This document shows positions 56,001-64,000 of a DNA stretch of 64,000 bases, one piece after another. The notes beneath the pieces are model-generated. The model was not told the origin of the DNA, did not search any database, and saw only the letters and a list, made by a program, of their open reading frames with translations. The position numbers and the translations under genes are program-made. The number at the start of each line of letters is the position of its first letter. Position 1 is the first letter of the stretch. Source of the DNA: Cordylochernes scorpioides (lineage: Eukaryota > Arthropoda > Arachnida > Pseudoscorpiones > Chernetidae); assembly GCA_030710605.1 (NCBI GenBank), contig CP092874.1, positions 39,442,164 through 39,506,163 of the forward strand, in the 5' to 3' direction.

Positions 56001-56486
56001 TATATATATAAATGAATGTATGTGTGTCTGTCTGTCCTTTATGCCTGACCAAACCACTCATTGGAACGCCATGAAACTTTGGGAAGTTATTTAGTATAGT
56101 ACTGGGAAGGTTTCAAGCAAATAAAATTTTTGAAATAACTTTTCGCCTAAAAATAATCAAGATAAATATTCTAATTTATCTGTTATAATTCAACAATCTG
56201 CTCTAAATATTATCATGATGATACGATGATTTTGTAATGTAGAATATTAGGAAAGGAAAAATTCAGAATGACACGGCAATTTATTTGAGACAAGAATAAT
56301 GATACAATTCCAAGGCAAGATACTATTCCTTTAACTTCCAATTACCGAGGGAACCAATTTATATTGATTTTATTCAACTTATCGAGTATTTTTAAAGGGA
56401 CCGGGAAAATGTTCAATTTATCGAGAGATTCGTTAGACAAACTTTTACACGGGTAAAACCCGGGCGAAGCCGGGTACGTCCGCTAG
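56001..56486 (+). mobile_element. Helitron (second unit of tandem duplication)
   Basis: Copy of 52939-53424, again abutting a CTAG at 55997-56000. Confidence 0.8.
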
Positions 56487-57127
56487 TGGTTTTATAATAA
56501 TGAAGATGAATATTACATTGTTGTTGTTTATTATCGTTTGTTTATATAAATAAATACAGTGTATGTGATGATGATAACAAAAATGAATTTTTAAATCCTT
56601 ATCCTTTCCTTATTTATATCTATAAAAATGAAATCCAAAATCGATATTTGTTATCGCGTTGCGCAAAATCTACAGAATCAATCTTTATGAAATTTCGCAT
56701 GTAGGTAGCTGAAGTTATCGTTTAACATATAGGCTATTAAAAAAACTAAAAAGGGTAATGTGTTTCTTTTTTTTTAAATGTAAAACCAAATGGAGTTAGT
56801 TCCAGCCTTTTACCGCTTGGCGCCGCACTGGTCGCGACGATAAATGAATTTGATTGGTTAATAATTTTACACGTTTAAACGATGAATGTTTGTTTGTTTA
56901 CACGATGAATGTTTTTAACAGGTAAGATGATCCAATCGCCGTGAAACTTTAGAAAGTTATTTACTATACTACTGGGAAGGTTTCTGGTTTGAATTTGTTT
57001 TGAAATAAATATTCATTGCAATTTTATTTGCAAATTTCTACTTATACTCGCAAGCAGCGCCTCTCGCGGTTTCTGGTGAAATTACATTTATAAAAGTTAA
57101 AAATGCTAGAACATGTTCCAAGTTTAA

Positions 57128-57474
57128 TCTACTTATATAATTGCCTTATTCTGTCTGTGTGAAGTTCACGGAGAGATTTTGGTCAGAATGGATAAAATAA
57201 AAAAATGTCAAGGGATGGGAATCGAACCCACGACCTTCCGCTTACCGGGCAGATGCCATGACCACTAGGCTACCCTGGACATATTTTTCCGTTCATAAAG
57301 TTAATATATGAATTGAAACATTTTAAAAACACACAGTTTGGAACGGGACGTTTCACAAGAGTGACATCCATGGCGCCAATTTATAATTGTAACGAATAGT
57401 ATTTGAATTAAAACGTTTTTAAAATATATACGCACTCGGGGAAAACCCGCGCGTTGCCCCGGCCATTCAGCTAG
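57128..57474 (+). mobile_element. Helitron carrying a tRNA-like gene (second unit)
   Basis: Copy of 54066-54412. Confidence 0.82.
57207..57279 (-). tRNA. tRNA-like gene, anticodon GGT
   Basis: Same 73 nt as 54145-54217, displaced by 3,062 bp. Confidence 0.6.
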
Positions 57475-57901
57475 TAAATCTAATATTTAATTTGAGGATT
57501 TAGTAATATAATATTCCAATGACGTAAAAAAAATTGACATTTCAATATTAATATATATTTTAAAATATATCTTATCTAAATTTAATAATGGTTTTCAAAA
57601 ATATTATGTGTTTCCAGAATATACGAGTATATAAGCGCATATAACAATATTTATATACGTTTATAAATCTATATATAGTGAATTGGATGTTTTATAGAAT
57701 TGTTTAAACAAATGTTCGTTAGGCAAATTTTACTCGGATAAAAATTTAATAATTGATTTATTTATATTTTTTAAAATAGCCTATCGTCTTCCCCGTATTT
57801 TTACCTATGTATGGAAATTTTGGTTTGAATTAGTGAACTACTGCGAATTTGTATACTGGACATACAAACAAACAAACATACAAATATTGATTTATATATA
57901 T

Positions 57902-58252
57902 ACTAGACGGGTGACCCGGGCTTCGCCTCGGGATTGACCCGCGTGTATATCTACCCGAGTGATATATATTTAGATAAGATTTTTTTATAATTGTTTGTTA
58001 TTAGCATTATCTATTTGTTTGCATCAGCATAATTTAATCTAATCTTTGATAGAGGGCGCTGTTCGTGAGCTAGGTAGAATAATTTAAATATATAGTTTTA
58101 ATAATTGATTTATATATTTTTGAAAATAGCCTATCGTCTTCCCCGTATTTTTTTACCTATGTATGGAAATTTTGGTTTGAATTAGTGAACTACTCCGAAT
58201 TTGTATATCGGACATACAAACAAACAAACATACAAACATTGATTTTTATCTA
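57902..58252 (-). mobile_element. Helitron, family of 22619 (second unit)
   Basis: Copy of 54840-55190. Confidence 0.78.
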
Positions 58253-58640
58253 TATTAATAAAATGCAAATTTCATAAGTGTACATCACTAAAAACTTTCG
58301 TTACAATGTATCAATTTCAACCAAATTTTCAACATTTATGTAAAACGAGATGGAGCAGGTTTTGCTTAACATCAAAATATTTTTCCCTAACATTAACATG
58401 CGTAACTTCGCTGTTATCGATTAAATGCAAAAAAAATCAACAGAGTTAATTTTATTTATATATAAATACAAAATTAAATTTCAACAGAGTTAATTTTTTT
58501 ACATACTAGCTAATAATCTCAATCTAAAAAAATATTCAAAACGAGCAATTTTAAGATAACACCATATGTAAAACAGTCGGCCAAGAAAACAAATAACGTG
58601 TGATATATATATATTATAATATATAAAATAAAATCTTAAA

Positions 58641-59062
58641 TATTATTTATCAAAAGTAAGATTATCTCAGGATGACACGGCAATTTATTTGAGACAAGAA
58701 TAATGATACAATTCCAAGGCGAAGATACTATTCCTTTAACTTCCAATTACCGAGGGAACCAATTAATATTGATTTTATTCAACTTATCGAGTATTTTTCA
58801 AGGGACCGGGAAAAAATGTTCACTAGATAAAACGATGATTTTGTAATGTAGAAAATTAGGAAAGACAAAATTCAGGATGACACGGCACACAGGGACCGGG
58901 AAAAAATGTTCACTTTATCGAGAGATTCAAATTTACAAGTTTCAAATTATCAAAATATATCTTCTTTTTTAAATAAGTTTATAGAGAATTGTTTTAACAA
59001 ATGTTCGTTAGACAAACCTTTACTCGGGTAAAAACCCGGGGGAAGCCGGGCACATCCGCTAG
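58641..59062 (+). mobile_element. Helitron 3' portion
   Basis: Counterpart of 36826-37247. One hairpin base differs (GGGGGAAGCCGGG). Confidence 0.76.
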
Positions 59063-59076
59063 TATATATATATATA

Positions 59077-59605
59077 GATGTACTATTGTTGCAAATGTGC
59101 CAACGAATGGATGAACTGGCAGTCGTGTACGTCAGGCGAGTGTTGATATTCTTCCCACACGCGCACAACAAGAAGCAGAGGCAGGGCTAGATGTTAGCAC
59201 AGAGAGGGATCGGGGACAGCCCACGGGACAGAGGTAGAGGCCATGACACAAACTTGGATTCTTATCTCTGAGACATGGAGGGAGAGACTGTGTGAGACAG
59301 AAGCTGTATGCCGATCGCCACACCCTAGAACATCTGCTGCTGACCCCTTGCCAAAACCTGTCCTTTTTACCAGGGTCGTCTATAAAGAGTTCCTGGGGGC
59401 CCCACATGGGCTGGGCGTTGGCCTTTTTCCTCCCCTCTGTCCCTGCCACCAGCTGACCGAACACTCTTTGGATCTTTATTTTGACGTCAACATTTTTAGT
59501 ATTACATACAAATAGGGGTTTACAGGTATTATCAATAAAGATATATCATATATACAAAATATGGGGTGGCAGCAAACAGAAACGGTGTACATTCCAAAAG
59601 AAGGG
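59077..59605. other. GC-rich island of unknown origin (block B)
   Basis: Counterpart of 37262-37790. Minus frame 59132-59464 and plus frame 59243-59515, no recognised motif. Confidence 0.5.
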
Positions 59606-59867
59606 CAGGATATTTTAAGGTATCGGCTTTAACTAATTGGAAGATATGTGACATATATTAAAAGTGTCATACAGTTTAAAATCTACTATAGAATGTGCCT
59701 CCGGTGATGAAGGTTTGTTTGGGGGAAATGAAATAACATGAATGATGACCTAACAAACCTATTATAAAATCAAAAGAAATAATTTGGGCACAAATTAGTT
59801 AAAATTATTAATATATAGAGTTATCAGCGTCATGCATTCTTTCTTAATTCTGTCACCGTTTGCTTTT

Positions 59868-59930
59868 GGTTCAGTGGTAGAATGCTCGCCTGCCACGCGG
59901 GCGCCCCGGGTTCGATTCCCGGCCGATACA
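59868..59930 (+). pseudogene. tRNA-Gly(GCC) lacking 5' acceptor strand
   Basis: Counterpart of 38053-38115; 3' end reads CCGATACA instead of CCGATGCA, a further acceptor change. Confidence 0.83.
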
Positions 59931-60374
59931 TTTTTTTACAATTTTTAAAACTCATTAATATTATTAAAATATATGTACTTTTCCTGTCTATGTACAGATT
60001 TATGGTCTATGTACACAAGTATACAAGTATGTATACAAGTTATTTGCAAATTGCGTGGCAAATTTGCCCTTTCGCTCGCAAGCAGCGCCTCTAGCGGTGA
60101 AGATGAGAGGTAATATCAGCTGACCTAATGGACATGTAAAACGTGTTTTAACAGGACATAGAGAAAAATCTGAAAAATATATTTTTCGGATTTTTAGCCA
60201 AGAAAAATAAATTGACAGGTTCTGGAAAAAGTAGTTGTTTTTTTATTCAGAAAATCATGATGACAATATTGTGCTGTATCATATTTAATACAGTTACCAG
60301 CGTCATGCACAATTCTGTCACGTTAAGTCACGTGTCAAGTTACGGTAAGTAAAAATTTAAAAATTAAAAAAAGA

Positions 60375-60447
60375 TGCCGAAACCCGGGATCACACCAGGG
60401 ACCTTTAGATATTCAGTCTAACGCTTTCCTAACTGAACTATTCCGGC
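60375..60447 (-). pseudogene. tRNA-Phe(GAA)-like pseudogene
   Basis: Counterpart of 38559-38631 with the same damaged T loop plus two D-arm changes (AGTTCAGTTAGGAAAGC). Confidence 0.78.
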
Positions 60448-60660
60448 TTATGTTAGTTATTTCTATAGACGCTTCTATCTTTATAATTATGTTTATTTTC
60501 AAAAAGTCAATTCACACCTCTTCGCCGGAGACCATGGGAATACTGACTAATTCATTATGCTAACATAATTATAAATACAAGTAATCAGAGTCATCAACAA
60601 TTCTGTCATCGTTTGCTTTTGTGAATGGAATAAATACCCAAATAGGGCCATTTCTTATAA

Positions 60661-60731
60661 GCATCGGTGGTTCAGTGGTAGAATGCTCGCCTGCCACGCG
60701 GGCGGCCTGAGTTCGATTCCTGGCCGATGCA
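60661..60731 (+). tRNA. tRNA-Gly(GCC)-like gene
   Basis: 71 nt, loop CTGCCAC (anticodon GCC), acceptor GCATCGG/CCGATGC, A73 and downstream T-run. T-stem mismatches (CTGAG/CCTGG) make full function doubtful. Block A has GCA here. Confidence 0.78.
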
Positions 60732-61136
60732 TTTTTTTCTTTTTTACAATTTTTAAAACTCATTTATATTATTATTCCTATATCCTATGTGTGTGTGTGT
60801 CTGTCTGTCCTTTATGCCTGACCAAACCACTCATTGGAACGCCATGAAACTTTGGGAAGTTATTTAGTATAGTACTGGGAAGGATTCTAGCAGATAAAAT
60901 TTTTGAAATAACCTTTCGCCTAGAAATAATCAAGATAAATATTCTAATTTATCTGTTATAATTCAACAATCTGCTCTAAATATTATCATGATGATACGAT
61001 GATTTTGTAATGTAGAAAATTAGGAAAGACAAAATTCAGGATGACACGGCAATTTATTTGAGACAAGAATAATGATTCAATTCCAAGGCAAGATACTATT
61101 CCTTTAACTTCCAAATACCGAGGGAACAAATTAATA

Positions 61137-61829
61137 TCTATATATATAAAAATGAATGTATTTGTGTGTGTGTCTGTCCTTTATGCCTGACCAAACCACT
61201 CATTGGAACGCCATGAAACTTTGGGAAGTTATTTAGTATAGTAGTGGGAAGGTTTCTAGCAAATAAAATTTTTGAAATAACTTTTCGCCTAGAAATAATC
61301 AAGATACATATTCTAATTTATCTGTTATAATTCAACAATCTGCTCTAAATATTATCATGATGATACGATGATTTTGTAATGTAGAAAATTAGGAAAGACA
61401 AAATTCAGGATGACACGGCAATTTATTTGAGACAAGAATAATGATACAATTCCAAGGCAAGATACTATTCCTTTAACTTCCAATTACCGAGGGAACCAAT
61501 TAATATTGATTTTATTCAACTTATCGAGTATTTTTCAAGGGACCGGGGAAAAAAATGTTCACTTCATCGAGAGATTCGTTAAACAAACCTTAACTCGGGT
61601 AAAAACCGGGCGAAGCCGGCTACATCCATACAAGAATAATGATACAATTCCAAGGCAAGATACTATTCCTTTAACTTCCAATTACTGAGGGAACAAATTA
61701 ATATTGATTTTATTCAACTTATCGAGTATTTTTCAAGGGACCGGGAAAAAATTTTTCACTTTATCGAGAGACTCTTTAGACAAACCTTTACTCAGGTAAA
61801 ACCCGGGCGAAGCCCGGTACGTCCGCTAG
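61137..61829 (+). mobile_element. Helitron with two tandem 3' domains
   Basis: Counterpart of 39337-40224, but with two 196-198-bp terminal repeats instead of three. CTAG near 61829. Confidence 0.82.
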
Positions 61830-61830
61830 T

Positions 61831-62200
61831 TCCTATATATATAAAAGTCAGCGTATGTATGTATGTATGTTTGTCAACTATACACGTCCACAATACGTAA
61901 CTAATCTGACTGATATTTTAACAGTATATAAAGTAGAATCTGGAAAAACTCTTAGTGAAAATTTCAGGTCTCTATCCCGAATATCTGTCGTGTTATTTGC
62001 AAATTTGCTCTTTCGCTCGCGCCTCTAGCGGTGAAAATGGGAGGGTAATACCAGCTGACCTAATGTACATGTAAAGTTTGGAGCGGGACGTTTCACAAGA
62101 ATGACATCCACGGCTCCAATGTATAATTGTAACGAATAGTATTTGAAAAAAACATTTAATTGGGTAAAACCCGGGCATTGCTCGGGTCATTCGGCTAGGT
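61831..62200 (+). mobile_element. Helitron abutting the previous one
   Basis: Counterpart of 40226-40593, TCCTATATATATAAAAGTCA start and GGCTAG end. Confidence 0.77.
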
Positions 62201-62303
62201 ATAAATACAGTTATCAGTGTCATAATCAATTCTTTCTTAATCAATTCTGTCACCGATTGCTTTGTGAATGGAATAAATACCCCAATATGGCCATTCCTCA
62301 TAA

Positions 62304-62374
62304 CCATCGGTGGTTCAGTGGTAGAATGCTTGCCTGTCACGCGGGCGGCCCGGGTTCGATTCCCTGCTGATGCA
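62304..62374 (+). pseudogene. tRNA-Gly body with GTC (Asp) anticodon
   Basis: 71 nt, loop CTGTCAC; first acceptor base is C, so the first pair with the 3' strand is lost. Counterpart of 40699-40770 without the extra T. Confidence 0.72.
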
Positions 62375-62419
62375 TTCTTTTTTTTTTACAATTTTTAAAA
62401 CTCATTTATATATTATACA

Positions 62420-62521
62420 AGAATGACATCCACGGCGCCAATTTATAATTGTAACGAATAGTATTTGAATAAAAGCATTTGATCGGGTAAAACCCGGGCA
62501 TAGCCCGGGTCATTCGGCTAG
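62420..62521 (+). mobile_element. Helitron 3' end fragment
   Basis: Counterpart of 40818-40916, ending in an intact CTAG. Confidence 0.72.
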
Positions 62522-62803
62522 TTATAAATATAGGAGAATAAAATAGGACAATAATGATGACTTTTTCTTCAAATAAAAGACACTTCGGCCAGTAAATCTT
62601 TTTATTGTTTCGACGTTTCGACTATCTTTACAAGAATGATGACGTCTCAATAAGATATAGAATACGATAAAAGAAAATACATAAGTATAAATGATAAAAT
62701 TTAGAAAATATGCAAGATAAAATTAGAAATGTCGTAAAAGTAATTTACTCATAGAGTAAAATAAATTTGAGAACCTATTGAATGAAAAAATAAATAAAAG
62801 AAA

Positions 62804-64000
62804 AGCATAAAGCTATTAAGTTGAACTAAGATTATAAGTTGACGCAGAGGGTTGATGAGGGTATGTTCCTGCAAAGAAATAGCTTAATGAGTTCTGCAAT
62901 GCAGTACGAACTTGTGTTAGTGAGGGACTGTTTTTTTAACAGAACTTTCAAGATTTTCCGTCTGCATTATTAGTTCAGACTAGCAGGGAGAGGTATGTAG
63001 GTTGAAGAATGTGGAAAGGGAAAGGTAAACGCAAGAGATGTACTGCTGCCAATAATGATGGTACCCGGCTTGTATGACGAAAAAAAAAAGATAAAATGAT
63101 AAAAATGATGAACCGGGTATTAAAAAGAAAGAAAAAAAAATACTGGCGAGCAAGAATCTCTTGAGGGGAATATATGAGCTTGAGGAATGAAGAAAGGGAA
63201 GGTAGTTGCAAGGGTTGTTCTGTTGCCAATGATGATTTCACCCGACTTGAATGGTAATAAAAAAAATGTTGATTGGTAATGTTGAGCCGGGTGATAAGAA
63301 AAATAATCTAGCTGGGTATCCTGAACTCACTATTGGGAATGATATAGCGAGGAAGGATTCCTCAGTTGGATAAATCAATGAAAAAAAAAATAGGTGAACA
63401 GGAATCCCTTGGAGTAATGGAGGTATGGGCAGGGGAGATTAGGAGACGTCAGCGATAAAATTAGAAAAACGAAATAGATAAAATATATAATAAATTCAAA
63501 AATATCTTGAACTATTAAAAAATATTATTGACGTTGTCAATATTTCAAAAGTTTTAAAATGATGAGAAAGATGGTTGAAGTTATAATATGTGTGTAATAA
63601 GCCTAGATATGATGAAAAATACGATTTGAAGAAAAAAAAAGATATAATTAGTTGTTGATGGCTGACTGCATTACTAATGATGGTTAAATGAAACACAAAA
63701 TAATAATAAAGATTAATATAATTGATTGATGTTAAATTGTTTTATACAGATCTAAAGTTATATTAATTTAAATAGTAATGTGCAGGTAAAATAAAGAATT
63801 TGATGAATTCATAATAATAATGCTATTGCTATAAAAATAGGGTATCGATTTGGTAGTAAATTCAGTGCTAGAAAAAAAGGGAGATATTGTTACATTATTA
63901 GAGTTCTGTAGAGAAAATTTTCCTACCAGATGGATGATGTCTTGGATGGGTGTTGTGGAGTGGGCTGCGATAAGGCTTGGTGGTCACTTTTTGCGGTGGT
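62804..64000. other. Unassigned sequence with degenerate repeats
   Basis: Beyond the duplicated block. Two imperfect direct repeats of about 180 bp (about 62990-63170 and 63172-63410) share TTGCCAATGATGAT-like and GAAAGGGAAGGT-like strings and each holds an inverted ACCCGGCT/AACCGGGT pair. A-rich runs interrupt it. No gene I can support. Confidence 0.55.

Larger units (their letters stand above)
52691..58815 (+). repeat. 3,062-bp tandem duplication (block B only)
   Basis: 52691-55753 and 55754-58815 are nearly identical as far as I can compare, each starting ATGTTCACTAGATAAAACGA. Block A has one unit (33955-37005). Each unit carries two Helitrons, the tRNA-bearing Helitron and a minus-strand Helitron. 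Confidence 0.93.
41299..62803 (+). repeat. Block B of the large duplication
   Basis: Starts at the homologue of 23510 and its match to block A ends at 62803, the homologue of 41198. Confidence 0.95.

Noticed and set aside
1-64000. Search for an autonomous Helitron (Rep/helicase) gene or a bacterial-type defence system
   Set aside because: No HUH Rep or helicase motifs were seen, and the gene structure and repeats are eukaryotic throughout.

Overview
This window is eukaryotic nuclear DNA, very AT-rich and almost entirely repetitive. Helitrons, a Tc1 element, Ty3/gypsy, I-like and Jockey-like retrotransposons, tRNA-derived SINEs and an ankyrin-repeat gene with a PRANC/F-box-like tail point to an arthropod. 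A chelicerate such as a spider is my guess only. The single credible host-type protein gene is an intronless ankyrin-repeat gene, present twice. There are also several nuclear tRNA-like genes.

Layout. 1-6077: a minus-strand Ty3/gypsy LTR retrotransposon with near-identical LTRs, inserted in a Helitron; its pol is broken and carries a 799-bp tandem duplication. 6078-7659: reverse-oriented non-autonomous Helitrons. 7715-9085: a decayed Tc1-like transposon. 9132-17566: a large DNA transposon with roughly 100-bp inverted ends, encoding a protein I recognise as a recurrent uncharacterised arthropod family. It is internally duplicated and was invaded by two LINEs, one of them a nearly full-length I-like element with RNase H. 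17590-22560: an RT fragment, a MITE and a minus-strand Jockey-like LINE. 22619-22966: another Helitron.

23510-41198 (block A) and 41299-62803 (block B) are two versions of the same sequence on either side of exactly 100 N. Block A stops at the gap where block B's right end continues, and block B starts at the homologue of 23510. This is what two overlapping, unmerged contig ends (two haplotypes) would look like, although a true tandem duplication is possible. Each block holds a MITE, SINEs, a LINE RT tail, a 53-bp minisatellite, the ankyrin gene, head-to-tail Helitron arrays, a Helitron carrying a tRNA-like gene, a GC-rich island, and tRNA-Gly-like and tRNA-Phe-like genes. The blocks differ by a precise Helitron insertion (A only), a 358-bp insertion (B only), an LTR/gag fragment (B only), a 3,062-bp tandem duplication (B only), a hairpin deletion and a tRNA anticodon base. 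62804-64000 is unassigned sequence with degenerate repeats.

No autonomous Helitron (Rep/helicase) gene is visible. No operon-like gene cooperation exists here: the biology is that of mobile elements nesting in one another. All calls are from reading the sequence; no database search was possible.
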